Notes: generated by a model not told the origin, from the sequence alone. Positions 1 to 8,571 are shown, counted from the stretch's first letter. The stretch: 20,213 nt of DNA from an uncultured Arenimonas sp. (GCA_946480565.1 CAMLKR010000027.1:1-20213); one strand, 5' to 3'. Translations and numbers: made by a program.

Positions 1-2618
1 TCGGCTTCGGTGGCGCCCAGGTAGTCGTCGAGCAGGGCGCGGGTTTCCGCGGCGTCGCCGCCGGTCAGCGGCTCCAGCACCGACGGATCCAGCGGCGTCG
101 GGTCGCCGCCGAGCTGCGGCAGTTTCGCCGGCGCGCGCATGTCGCCGGCCAGCGGCGCGGTATGCGGCAGCCAGCGCTGCAGGGCCTGCACCAGCTCGGG
201 AATGCTGACGGGTTTGGCCAGGTACTGGTCCATGCCGGCGGCCAGGCAGCGTTCGGCCTCGCCCTTCAGGGCCGCGGCGGTGAGCGCGATCACCGGCGTG
301 CGCGGTTTGTGCATGCGCGCTTCTTCGTCGCGCAGGGCCCGCACCATTTCGTAGCCGTCCATCTCGGGCATGTGCACGTCGGAAAGCACCAGCGCGTAGC
401 GCCCGGTGCGCCAGGCGGCCAGGCCCTTGATGCCGTCCTCGGCCGATTCGCTGGCGTAGCCGGCCAGCGCCAGCTGGCGCGCCACCACCAGCCGGTTGGT
501 CGGGTGGTCGTCGACGATCAGGATCAGGCTGCGTTCGGCCAGGGCCTGTTCGACGCTGGGCAGCGGCCGCGCCATGAAGCCCTGGGAGGCGTCCGGCGCC
601 AGCTCCGGCTCCAGGTCCTCGACCCGGCCGCGCGGCAGCGACACCGTCATGCGCAGGGTGGTGCCGGCGCCGGGCGTGCTGTCCATCTCCACCTGGGCGC
701 CCATCAGCTCGGCCAGGCGGCGCGAGATCACCAGGCCCAGGCCGGTGCCGCCGAAGCGCCGCGTGGTGCTGCCCTCGGCCTGCGAGAAGGGCTGGAACAG
801 CCGCGCCTGCTGTTCCGGCGTGACGCCGATACCGGTGTCGGTGATGCGGAAGCAGACGCGGTCGCCGTCGCCGTCGCGGCCCTGCCACTCCAGCGCGGCC
901 TCGACCACGCCCTTGTCGGTGAACTTGATCGCGTTCGACAGGAAGTTGCTCAGCACCTGGCGCAGGCGCAGGCCGTCGGCGACGTGCGCCGGGCCGATGC
1001 GGTCGTCCACCTCGCAGGTCAGCACCAGGCCCTTGCTGGACGCCGAACCGCTGAAGTTGGCGACGGTGGACTGCAGCAGGCGCGGCAGCGAAACCGTGGT
1101 CGGCGAAAGTTCGAGCCGGCCGGCCTCGACCTTCGAGAAATCCAGGATGTCGCCGATGATCTGCAGCAGCGAACGCGCCGACTGCTGGATCACCTGGATG
1201 GTGCGCCGCTGGTCGTCGTTGAGCTCGCTGTGCTGCAGCACCTCCAGCATGCCGGTGACGCCGATCATCGGCGTGCGGATTTCGTGGCTCATCGCCGCGA
1301 CGAAGCTCGACTTCGCCTCGCTGGCCTCGCGGGCGCGGGCCTCGCTGCTGCGCAGGCGCTGCTCGAGCTGCTTGATCTGGGTCAGGTCGGTGCCGACGCC
1401 CAGGTAGCCCACGGTCTTGCCGCTGCCGTCGCGCATGGCCGAGGTGGCCAGCAGCACCGGCACGTGGCTGCCGTCCTTGCGCACCACGGTCCATTCCAGC
1501 GGCGGCGTGCCCTGTTCGATCATCGCGGTGATCATGCGTGCGTCCGGCGGCACCGGCTGGTCGCGGGCCGCGGTGAGGTCGGCGGCGACACGCTGCGCCT
1601 CTTCGGCCAGCAGCAGGCGGTCGACGCCGCGCTTGCCGATCATCTCCTCGGCGCGGTAGCCGGTCAGTCGCTCGGCGTAAGGATTGAAGCTGGTGAAGCG
1701 GCCCTCGAGGTCCAGCGACATGATCGCCACCCGCGCCGCCGCGAACAGCGAACGCTGGAACACTTCGCGCTCCTGCAGCGCCGCGCGGACCTGTTCGTTG
1801 CGCGCCAGCTGCTGGTTCAGCTCGCCCTCGAACTTGCGCACGTCGTCGCGCATGCCCAGGAAGGCGTCCAGCACCTCGCCCAGCTCGCCGCGCGGCTTGT
1901 AGCGCGGCACCGCCTGGTAGTCGTGCCGACGCATCTGGTGCGCCAGCACGGTCAGGCTCTCCACGCCCTTGTAGATGTTGCGCACCAGCCTGGCGCCGAC
2001 CACGGCGACCACGGCCAGGGTGAACAGGCTCATCAGGGTGCGGATCCAGGCGGCGCGGCTGGCGCGGCGATCCTGTTCGCGCACGCGCTGCTCGGCCTCG
2101 ATCATCTCGAGGTCGCTGAGGTGTTTCATGCGCGTGGTCACCGGGTCGATGGCCGGATACAGCGCGGTGTCGGCGAAACGGCCCAGGGCGACGATGTCCT
2201 GCTGCTCCAGGATGTTGCGCAGGGTCTGTGCCGCGGTGTCGGCGCGGATGCGGGCGCGGGCGATCTGTTCGAACAGCCGGGCCTGCTCCGGCGTCTGCGG
2301 CAGGGTTTCCAGCGCCGCCCAGTGCTGGCGGATGCGCAGGCGGGCGTTGTCCACCACCTGCACGCCCTCTTCCCAGGAGATCAGGCTGTTGCGGACCCGG
2401 AAGGTGGTGTCGACGATGTCCAGGCCGTAGGCGTCGGACACCGCCTTGATGCGGCGCAGGCCGGCCAGGGATTCGTCCTTGAGTTCCTGCAGCGCCTGCT
2501 GGTTCTGCCGGCGTTCGAGCTCGTCCAGGGTCAGCACCCCGGCACCGGTGAGCAGGAGCAGCCCGAACAGGCCCAGCAGCTGCAGTCGGATGCCGAAGGT
2601 GGGCCCCGGTCGCGGCAT
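1..2618 (-). CDS. Hybrid sensor histidine kinase (TM-HAMP-PAS-HisKA-HATPase-REC-Hpt start), 3' end missing
   Basis: Membrane-bound hybrid histidine kinase that autophosphorylates and relays phosphate through its own receiver. The 872 codons visible begin at ATG 2618. Two hydrophobic segments (about residues 11-31 and 193-212) bracket a helical periplasmic region of about 160 residues. HAMP-like and coiled linkers follow, then a PAS domain (about 283-415). The HisKA box SHEIRTP carries H445; an N-box (LSNFLSNAIKF), DTGIG and GGTGLGL mark the ATPase. A REC domain (about 693-810) has VDDH, phospho-acceptor D747 in SDVHMPEMDG, and a KP motif. The last visible residues (LDPSVLEPLTGG onward) look like the beginning of an Hpt domain, cut by the window edge. 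It starts 8 bp after the REC-EAL gene stop, so the two are very probably co-transcribed. The signal sensed cannot be told. Confidence 0.93.
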   Translation of the reverse strand, partial: MPRPGPTFGIRLQLLGLFGLLLLTGAGVLTLDELERRQNQQALQELKDESLAGLRRIKAVSDAYGLDIVDTTFRVRNSLISWEEGVQVVDNARLRIRQHWAALETLPQTPEQARLFEQIARARIRADTAAQTLRNILEQQDIVALGRFADTALYPAIDPVTTRMKHLSDLEMIEAEQRVREQDRRASRAAWIRTLMSLFTLAVVAVVGARLVRNIYKGVESLTVLAHQMRRHDYQAVPRYKPRGELGEVLDAFLGMRDDVRKFEGELNQQLARNEQVRAALQEREVFQRSLFAAARVAIMSLDLEGRFTSFNPYAERLTGYRAEEMIGKRGVDRLLLAEEAQRVAADLTAARDQPVPPDARMITAMIEQGTPPLEWTVVRKDGSHVPVLLATSAMRDGSGKTVGYLGVGTDLTQIKQLEQRLRSSEARAREASEAKSSFVAAMSHEIRTPMIGVTGMLEVLQHSELNDDQRRTIQVIQQSARSLLQIIGDILDFSKVEAGRLELSPTTVSLPRLLQSTVANFSGSASSKGLVLTCEVDDRIGPAHVADGLRLRQVLSNFLSNAIKFTDKGVVEAALEWQGRDGDGDRVCFRITDTGIGVTPEQQARLFQPFSQAEGSTTRRFGGTGLGLVISRRLAELMGAQVEMDSTPGAGTTLRMTVSLPRGRVEDLEPELAPDASQGFMARPLPSVEQALAERSLILIVDDHPTNRLVVARQLALAGYASESAEDGIKGLAAWRTGRYALVLSDVHMPEMDGYEMVRALRDEEARMHKPRTPVIALTAAALKGEAERCLAAGMDQYLAKPVSIPELVQALQRWLPHTAPLAGDMRAPAKLPQLGGDPTPLDPSVLEPLTGGDAAETRALLDDYLGATEA

Positions 2619-2626
2619 GCCGGGCC

Positions 2627-3823
2627 TTAGTGGTGCGTCTGGCGCCAGCGCTGGATGGCGTCGGGCAGCTGTTCGCCGGCGACCGGCTGCGAGATCAGGT
2701 AACCCTGGGCGAAGTCGCAGCCCAGGCCGGCCAGCAGCTGCCATTCCTCGATGGTCTCGACGCCTTCGGCGACGACCTTGAGGTCGAGCTTGCGGGCCAG
2801 GTCCAGGCTGGTTTCGATCATCGCGCGCTTGCGCGGCTGGCCGGGCGCGCCGCTGACGAAGCCGCGGTCGATCTTGAGTTCGGTGAAGGGGATCTGCGAC
2901 AGCTGCGACAGCGAGGAATAGCCGGTGCCGAAATCGTCGACGCTGAGGCCGAAGCCCTTCAGGCGCAGCCGGGCCAGCATGCCCAGGCCGCGGGCGGTGT
3001 CGCTCATCACCGAACTTTCGGTGATCTCCAGGATCACCTGTTCGGGGCTGAGGCCATGTTCGCGCAGCACCGCCTCGTAGCGGTCGGCCACTTCCGGGCC
3101 GGTGAGGTTCTGGGCCGAGACGTTGACCGAGATCTTCAGGTCCAGGCCGCGGGCCTGCCAGCGTTTCCACCAGGCGCAGCTCTGCACCAGCATCAGGCTG
3201 GTCAGCTCGTCGATCAGCCCGCCGGCCTCCATCACCGGCACGAACACCGCCGGCGGCACCATGCGGCCATCGGCCAGGCGCCAGCGCGCCAGCGCCTCGA
3301 CGCCGATGATCTTGCCGTTGCCGAACTCCGCCTGCGGCTGGAAGAAGGGCACGATCTCGCCGCGGGCCAGGGCCTCGCGGGCCTCGTCCAGGCTCACGAC
3401 CATGTCGCTGACGACGGTGCCGCCGCCGGCTTCGGTCTCGAACAGGGACAGCACCGTGGTCAGCTTGCCCGGCGTCAGGGGTTTTTCGATGCAGCCCAGC
3501 ACGCGCAGGCCCGAGGCCTTGGCCATCACCTGCACGGTATGCAGCAGGGCCGGCTCCATCGCGCTGACCACGGCGATGGACCGGGCCAGGCGCTCCTGGG
3601 CGACGATGCCGATGAACTCGACGCCGTCCATGCCGGGCATGTCCAGGTCCACCAGCACCACGTCCGGCGGCTCGGGCAGGGCGCGCAGCAGGTCCAGGGC
3701 CTGGAAGCCGTCGGCCGCCTCGTGCAGTCGGGTCAGGCCCAGGTCGGCGAGCAGGCGCAGCCCCAGCCGGCGCTGGAAGCCGTGGTCCTCGACCAGAAGG
3801 ATGCTCAGACCCGCCAGACTCAT
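2627..3823 (-). CDS. REC-EAL response regulator, c-di-GMP phosphodiesterase (RocR-like)
   Basis: 398-residue cytoplasmic protein with a receiver domain (1-125) joined to an EAL domain (about 145-390), which hydrolyses c-di-GMP to pGpG. The receiver has the acidic pocket VEDH, phospho-acceptor D59 in VDLDMPGMDG, S87 in the Thr/Ser position and K114 in EKP. All EAL catalytic landmarks are present: E176 (EALARW), N234 (NVSAQNL), E266 (EITES), D296-D297 (DDFGTGYSS), K317 (LKIDR) and E353 (VVAEGVET). An active enzyme is therefore expected. Length and residue spacing closely match what I recall of Pseudomonas RocR. I chose ATG 3823 because GGGGGAAAGG lies just upstream and the receiver fold begins at once; the open frame extends to 4108 but that part looks non-coding. 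The hybrid kinase 8 bp downstream is the probable phosphodonor. Confidence 0.95.
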   Translation of the reverse strand: MSLAGLSILLVEDHGFQRRLGLRLLADLGLTRLHEAADGFQALDLLRALPEPPDVVLVDLDMPGMDGVEFIGIVAQERLARSIAVVSAMEPALLHTVQVMAKASGLRVLGCIEKPLTPGKLTTVLSLFETEAGGGTVVSDMVVSLDEAREALARGEIVPFFQPQAEFGNGKIIGVEALARWRLADGRMVPPAVFVPVMEAGGLIDELTSLMLVQSCAWWKRWQARGLDLKISVNVSAQNLTGPEVADRYEAVLREHGLSPEQVILEITESSVMSDTARGLGMLARLRLKGFGLSVDDFGTGYSSLSQLSQIPFTELKIDRGFVSGAPGQPRKRAMIETSLDLARKLDLKVVAEGVETIEEWQLLAGLGCDFAQGYLISQPVAGEQLPDAIQRWRQTHH

Positions 3824-4197
3824 GCCTTTCCCCCGAAAGCCGTGTCGCGAATGCGTCCGCCGACTGTACCGGTCGGCCGCGGTGCGTGGAAGCAAGGCCA
3901 AATGACGGCGCTCGCAGGCCCGCAGGCCGGCCCGTGGCGCCTCGCGGTGCCCGCGGGACCGGCCTCCACGCCAGCTTGCACGCCCAAAGTCACCGGGACC
4001 GGCCGCCGGTTTGTTGCAGCGCAGCTGCTGCATCGCACATTGCGCCCCCCGGAACCATACGCTAGCGTCCGGCGGGCGGTGGCCAGGGGAAGGACGTTCC
4101 CGGTCCACGGGGTGTCCCCATCGCGGAAGGTTTCGTCAGTTCCAGTCGGGCGCCGTCCGGCGTCCGTGGCGCAGAACCACTCGAAGGGGAGACATCG
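3824..4197. other. Divergent intergenic region, 374 bp, no gene seen
   Basis: This stretch separates the leftward REC-EAL gene from the rightward esterase gene and must hold both promoters. I see no convincing -35/-10 pair on either strand; TACAGT at 3868-3863 (minus) is a weak -10 candidate for the REC-EAL gene. An 11-bp direct repeat CGGGACCGGCC occurs at 3954-3964 and 3994-4004, with starts 40 bp apart. A GCAGCTGC palindrome lies at 4021-4028. Open frames through here have no recognisable protein features. Confidence 0.5.
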
Positions 4198-5286
4198 ATG
4201 GATATTCGTAACCGCCGCCGCGCGATGCGGTGGCTGTCGGCGGCCGTGCTGCTCGCGATCGGCAGCCCGGCCATGGCCAACACCCTGAACCAGAACGTGT
4301 CCTGGACCATCGACCGGTCCGGCACCACCGCCAAGTACCGGCTGGTGGCCTATGGCGACTCGATCTACGCCGGCTACAACGGCTCGATCAGCAACGCCGC
4401 GCGCTTCGCCGCCCCCACCGTGGACGCCGAATACCTGTCGGCGCGCTGGGGCGCCGACATCGAGAGCGTGCGCCGGGCCAAGTCGGGCGCCGTGGCCAGC
4501 GACGTCTACAACAACAAGATCGTCGCCGAACGCTCCTACATGCAGGCGGCCTCCACCCGCGTGGTCACCTTCGAGATGTGCGGCAACGACGGCCTGCAGG
4601 CACGCTCCAGCTTCAAGTCGCAGACCGGAACCTGCAACTACGCCGTGCTCGACACCGCGGTGAACAACTGCCGCGTCTACGTGGCGCAGGCGATGGACTT
4701 CATCAACGCCAACGCCCACCCGAACACGAAGCTGAAGGTCATCGCCAACCTGTATTACCCGGGCTACGCCGCCGACAACGTGCAGAGCTCCTGCCGCGAC
4801 GCCAGCACCGGCCAGACGGTGAAGATGCAGGACCGCTTCCTGCCGGCCCTTGCGAAGATGAACTACTGGATGTGCGAATCGGCGCGCCAGAAGGGTTTCC
4901 AGTGCGCCGACAGCTTCGCCCAGTACATGGGTGCGGACTACGACAGCAACGGCGACGGCCAGGTCGACTCCGACGCGCTGCGCTACGTGGCCGGCGAAAG
5001 CGAGGCCAGTTACGTCGGCCGCGTCACCGGCACGCTGCGGGCGACGCTGCGCGACGCCAACACGCACTTCGTGTCGGCCTCGAGCAGCTTCGACTACATC
5101 CAGTCCGACAACGTGCACCCGACCTATACCGGCGGCACGGTCAGCGCCGGGCTCTGGGGCGGCACCACCGGCACCGGTGCGCCGCGCTACACCAGCTTCA
5201 CCAATGGCCGCAGCCCGATCTGGAACCAGCTCGGCCACGAGCGCATGGGCTGGGCGCTGTCGGTCTACAGCCCGGCCACGCCCTGA
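4198..5286 (+). CDS. Secreted SGNH/GDSL-family esterase or lipase
   Basis: 362-residue exported hydrolase, probably acting on ester or acyl bonds outside the cytoplasm. It has an N-terminal signal peptide (RNRRR basic start, hydrophobic core about 12-22, likely cleavage AMA|NT after residue 27). SGNH blocks are visible: AYGDSIYAG with nucleophile S55, CGND with N130, and DNVHPT with D304 and H307 as the catalytic Asp/His. Six or more cysteines in the mature part suggest disulfides. Residues 248-258 (DYDSNGDGQVD) look like an EF-hand or dockerin-type calcium loop. AAGGGGAG lies 6 nt before the ATG, which supports the start. It leads a three-gene plus-strand run, with 27 bp to the next gene. 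The substrate cannot be deduced; phospholipase, lipase and carbohydrate esterase all remain possible. Confidence 0.9.
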   Translation: MDIRNRRRAMRWLSAAVLLAIGSPAMANTLNQNVSWTIDRSGTTAKYRLVAYGDSIYAGYNGSISNAARFAAPTVDAEYLSARWGADIESVRRAKSGAVASDVYNNKIVAERSYMQAASTRVVTFEMCGNDGLQARSSFKSQTGTCNYAVLDTAVNNCRVYVAQAMDFINANAHPNTKLKVIANLYYPGYAADNVQSSCRDASTGQTVKMQDRFLPALAKMNYWMCESARQKGFQCADSFAQYMGADYDSNGDGQVDSDALRYVAGESEASYVGRVTGTLRATLRDANTHFVSASSSFDYIQSDNVHPTYTGGTVSAGLWGGTTGTGAPRYTSFTNGRSPIWNQLGHERMGWALSVYSPATP

Positions 5287-5313
5287 GCCCTTGGCGCCTG
5301 GGCGGACCGCGCG

Positions 5314-5970
5314 ATGACGCAGGAATCCGGGCCCCACGCCCCGCCGCCCGACCCGGGCGGCGACGGCGTGCGCATCACGCCCGTGGCGCGGAGCCCGCGT
5401 GGTTCCGCGCCCTGGGTCCTGCTGTCGGTATTGGCGCTGGCGGCCCTGGTCGCCGGTGCCTGGCTGTTCTGGCCGCGGCCCGCGGCGATGACTGCGCCGG
5501 TGGCCGAGGCGCCCGCCCCTGCGCAGGCGACGCCGTCGCCTGCGACCGTCCGGCGCGATGCGACGGACGCGACGGACGAGCCGGTCGAACTCGCCTCCGA
5601 TGACCCGAACGACCTGGCCAATTATTTCGCGCCGGGCGATCCCGAACCCACCGGCGCCGAGCTGATCGGCGCCCTGCACGACGTCGGCATCCGCACCGGC
5701 CTGGGCGCCTTCGATCCGCCTGGGACCAGCCCGCCGCTGGAAGGCCTGGCCGTGCCCGATGATTTCGAACTGCCGGAAGGTTATGCCCGGCACCACCAGT
5801 ACACCGACGAAGGCGTGGCGATCGAGCCGATCCTGATGTTCGCGCCGGACTTCGTGCTTTACGACGCCCAGGGCCGGCCGCTGCCGATGCCCGCCGACCG
5901 CGTGGTGCCGCCCGGCATGGCGCCGCCGGGCCTGCCGATCCGCCGCGTCCGCATTCCGCCGCCGGGATGA
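5314..5970 (+). CDS. Unrecognised single-pass membrane protein, proline-rich
   Basis: 218 residues, family not recognised. A short proline-rich N-terminus (1-33, with KR-poor but arginine-containing flanks) is followed by one clear transmembrane segment at about 34-53 (WVLLSVLALAALVAGAWLF). Next come an Ala/Pro/Thr linker (54-90) and a compact acidic region (about 91-190), then a Pro-rich basic tail ending RRVRIPPPG. The predicted topology puts the main domain in the periplasm. No lipobox, catalytic motif or repeat is evident. The gene sits 27 bp after the SGNH esterase and 25 bp before the Lnt-like gene on the same strand. Function in the same process is inferred from this context only. A secretion helper or envelope anchor for the esterase is conceivable but unproven. 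Confidence 0.75.
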   Translation: MTQESGPHAPPPDPGGDGVRITPVARSPRGSAPWVLLSVLALAALVAGAWLFWPRPAAMTAPVAEAPAPAQATPSPATVRRDATDATDEPVELASDDPNDLANYFAPGDPEPTGAELIGALHDVGIRTGLGAFDPPGTSPPLEGLAVPDDFELPEGYARHHQYTDEGVAIEPILMFAPDFVLYDAQGRPLPMPADRVVPPGMAPPGLPIRRVRIPPPG

Positions 5971-5995
5971 GCCCGATGTCCGGAGTGGCCCCGGC

Positions 5996-8446
5996 TTGAA
6001 TCCGATCCGTGGTTCCAGCCCCCGCTGGCGCGACGCCGCCGGCCTGGTCGCCGGCGCCCTGCTGCTGGCGCTTTATTCCAGCGGCGCAATGGCCTGGCCG
6101 CTGGGCTTCGTGATGCTGCTGCCCTGGCTGTGGCTGCTGGACCGCGCCGACACCGCGGCCGCTGCGCTGGGGCGCGCGGCCTCGATCAGCGTGGTCTTCG
6201 TGGCCGCGGTGTTCGGCTGGTTCGGCGCCGCCATCGGCGCCTACACCGGCCTGGGCGCCGGCGCCGGCGTGGCGGTGCTGCTGGTGCTGGCGCCGCTGAT
6301 GCAGCCGCAGCTGCTGGCCTTCGCGCTTGCGCGGCACCTGGTGGGCCGCCGGCACGGGCCCTGGCTGCGCGCGTTGGCAGGCGCCGGCGCCTGGGTCGGC
6401 ACCGAATGGCTGTGGCCCAAGCTGCTCGGCGACACGCTGGGGCACGGGCTGTTTCCGTCGGCCACGCTGCGCCAGGTGGCCGACCTGGGCGGCGCGGCGG
6501 GCCTGAGCGTCCTGATCCTGCTGGTCAACGAAGCGCTGTGGATGGCCCTGCAGCGCTGGCGCGACGACCGCCGCCGCGCGTGGCGGCCGCTGCTGCCGGC
6601 CGCGACCCTGCTGGTGGCAATGGCCGCATACGGTCAGGTGCGGCTGGCCACGCTGTCGGCGCCGCCGCCCGACGCACCGGTGCTGAAGGTGGCGATGATC
6701 CAGGCCAGCATCACCGGCTACGAAGAACTGCGCGCGCAGATCGGCGCCTATGGCGTCGTGCGGCGCGTCCTGGACACGCATTACGAACTGTCGTGGTCCG
6801 CCCTGCGCGACCACGGCGCCGACGTTCTGCTGTGGTCGGAAACGGTATACCCGACCACCTACGCGAACCCGCGCAGCGAGGACGGCGCCGCGCTGGACCG
6901 AGAGATCCAGGGCTTCGTGGACACCGCCGGCGTGCCGCTGGTGTTCGGCACCTACGACGTGGACGCCGACGGCGAGTACAACGCCGCCGCCTTCCTCGAA
7001 CCTGGCCGCGGCCTGCTGGGCTTCTACCGCAAGACCCACCCCTTCCCGCTGACCGAACACGTGCCGCGCTGGCTCGACCACGCCTGGCTGCGGCGCGCCC
7101 TGCCCTGGACCGGTGGCTGGCAGCCCGGCAACGGCGCGCGGGTGATGCCGCTGCGCGCGCGCGACGGCCGCGAGGTTAACGTGCTGCCGCTGATCTGCCT
7201 GGACGACGTGCGGCCGCAGCTGGCGATCGACGGCGCGCGGCTGGGTGCACAGGCGATCGTGGGGATGTCGAACGATTCGTGGTTCTCCGCTTATCCGGCC
7301 GGCGCGCGCCTGCATCTCGCCGTCGCCGCCTTCCGCAGCATCGAGACGCGGCTGCCGCAGGTGCGCGTGACCACCAACGGCCTGAGCGCGGTGATCGACG
7401 ACACCGGCGAAGTGCTGGCCCGCACCGGCATGGGCGACCAGGCCGTGCTGACCGCCGAACTGGCGGCGCGCGACCCGGCGCCGACGCTGATGGTGCGCTG
7501 GGGCGACTGGGTGGGACGCGCGGGCCTGCTGTTCCTCGCCGGACTGGCCGCCTGGGCCGCGCGTGCGGGGCTGGCCTCGCGCCGCGCGGCGCCGGTCGCG
7601 ACGGGCGCCGCCACGGAAGTCGTGCTGCTGACCCCGGCCTGGCGCGCGGCGGCCGCAGTGCTGCGGCTCACCGCCGCGGCCGGCCTGGCCTGGTTGGCCT
7701 GGGACATGCTTCGGCGCACCGGATGGCAGGTGCAGTCCCTGACGCAGCTGAAGCTGTTCGGTGCGGCGGTGGTGCTGCCGATGTGCGCGGCCTGGGCCAT
7801 CACGCGGGCGCACGCGGCGCGCGCGGGCGTCGAGGGCGGGACGCTGGTGCTGCAGCAGCGGCGCCGGCGCATCGAGGTCCCGCTGGCATCCATCGCCGCG
7901 CTGTCGCCGTGGCGGCTGCCGCTGCCGGGTCAGGGCGTGGACATGGTGCTGGCATCGGGCGCGCGCCTGGACCAGGGCCTGAACGTGACGGATCCGCACG
8001 CGTTGGCCCGGGCCCTGGCGGTGGCGGGTTCATCCCTGCGCATCGCCGAAGGCTTGTCGGCGCGACTGGCCGACGCACGTGCGGCCGGCGGCCGGCACGG
8101 GCTGGACCACGCGGCCGTGAAGTTCGGGCTGTTCCCCCTGCTGCCGGCCGCGGTCGCGTTCCGGCTGCACCAGATCATCGCCTTCGGTGGGCCCTTCGGC
8201 GAAGCCCAGACCTATGGCGTCGGCGCCTGGCTGACCGGGCTGCTGGCCTGGTGGGCGTCCTGGTCGCTGGGTCTGATGCTGTTCGCGGCCGCGCTGCGGA
8301 TCGGCATCGAGGTGATCACGGCGCTCGTGGTCGCCGCAGGCTCGGTGAAGGCCGCGGTCCTGCGCCGGGCGCTGGACACCCTCGGGCGCTGGACGTACTA
8401 CGGCGGCGTGCCGCTGTGGCTGGGGCTACGCCTGCTTTCCGGCTAG
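5996..8446 (+). CDS. Apolipoprotein N-acyltransferase-like (Lnt/CN-hydrolase) protein with extra C-terminal membrane/PH-like region
   Basis: 816 residues. Residues 1-525 have the Lnt layout: about six N-terminal membrane helices, a periplasmic carbon-nitrogen hydrolase domain (about 230-495), and a closing helix (507-525). The acyltransferase triad is intact: E282 (LLWSETVYP), K346 (FYRKTHPF) and C401 (PLICLDDVRP). E354 sits 8 residues after the lysine, as in E. coli Lnt. E. coli Lnt is about 512 residues, so about 300 are extra. They comprise two hydrophobic segments (about 553-570, 585-602), a short beta-rich stretch (616-673, VLQQRRRRIEVPL onward) resembling bacterial PH-like domains, and three or four further membrane helices. 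The start is TTG 5996, with GGAG 10 nt upstream; no ATG or GTG is in frame nearby. Context (esterase, membrane protein) is not the usual corC/ybeY context of housekeeping lnt, so this is probably a paralogue with its own substrate. Confidence 0.85.
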   Translation: MNPIRGSSPRWRDAAGLVAGALLLALYSSGAMAWPLGFVMLLPWLWLLDRADTAAAALGRAASISVVFVAAVFGWFGAAIGAYTGLGAGAGVAVLLVLAPLMQPQLLAFALARHLVGRRHGPWLRALAGAGAWVGTEWLWPKLLGDTLGHGLFPSATLRQVADLGGAAGLSVLILLVNEALWMALQRWRDDRRRAWRPLLPAATLLVAMAAYGQVRLATLSAPPPDAPVLKVAMIQASITGYEELRAQIGAYGVVRRVLDTHYELSWSALRDHGADVLLWSETVYPTTYANPRSEDGAALDREIQGFVDTAGVPLVFGTYDVDADGEYNAAAFLEPGRGLLGFYRKTHPFPLTEHVPRWLDHAWLRRALPWTGGWQPGNGARVMPLRARDGREVNVLPLICLDDVRPQLAIDGARLGAQAIVGMSNDSWFSAYPAGARLHLAVAAFRSIETRLPQVRVTTNGLSAVIDDTGEVLARTGMGDQAVLTAELAARDPAPTLMVRWGDWVGRAGLLFLAGLAAWAARAGLASRRAAPVATGAATEVVLLTPAWRAAAAVLRLTAAAGLAWLAWDMLRRTGWQVQSLTQLKLFGAAVVLPMCAAWAITRAHAARAGVEGGTLVLQQRRRRIEVPLASIAALSPWRLPLPGQGVDMVLASGARLDQGLNVTDPHALARALAVAGSSLRIAEGLSARLADARAAGGRHGLDHAAVKFGLFPLLPAAVAFRLHQIIAFGGPFGEAQTYGVGAWLTGLLAWWASWSLGLMLFAAALRIGIEVITALVVAAGSVKAAVLRRALDTLGRWTYYGGVPLWLGLRLLSG

Positions 8447-8459
8447 GACGTGAAGGCCC

Positions 8460-8482
8460 GTGGGAGCCTGCGTTCACGCAGG
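8460..8482 (+). repeat. REP-like palindromic element
   Basis: GTGGGAGC is followed by a perfect 6-bp hairpin, CCTGCG-TTCA-CGCAGG (stem 8467-8472 and 8477-8482). It lies 14 bp after the Lnt-like stop codon. A conserved GTGGGAGC head joined to a short stem is the pattern of REP elements in Pseudomonas and Lysobacteraceae genomes. It has no T-tract, so it would be a weak terminator at best. Confidence 0.5.
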
Positions 8483-8531
8483 GGGAGGGTTCCGCCGACG
8501 ATCCGGAACCGGCCGGCCCGGGGGCCGCTGC

Positions 8532-8537
8532 TATAAT
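8532..8537 (+). promoter_or_regulatory. Candidate -10 box TATAAT for the oxidoreductase gene
   Basis: A perfect TATAAT in CTATAATTCC stands out in roughly 70% GC DNA, 35 bp before the ATG at 8572. The expected start of transcription near 8544 gives a leader of about 28 nt containing the GGAAG ribosome-binding site. No TTGACA-like -35 is seen at 16-18 bp spacing (8509-8514 reads CCGGCC). Confidence 0.6.
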
Positions 8538-8571
8538 TCCGAGTCTTTGCTCCAGCCCCCGGAAGCCCGCC

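Noticed and set aside
162..2630. Plus-strand 822-codon open frame
   Set aside because: It lies opposite the hybrid kinase. The translation is His/Gln/Arg/Ala-rich without motifs, as expected for a GC-rich antisense frame.
3820..5796. Minus-strand 658-codon open frame over the esterase
   Set aside because: Antisense to a gene with a signal peptide and intact SGNH blocks. Composition is Gly/Arg/His-biased and no domain is seen.
7279..8571. N-terminal extension of the oxidoreductase reading frame
   Set aside because: It overlaps the Lnt-like gene in another frame and translates to Arg/Gly-rich noise. ATG 8572 has a ribosome-binding site and an upstream TATAAT.
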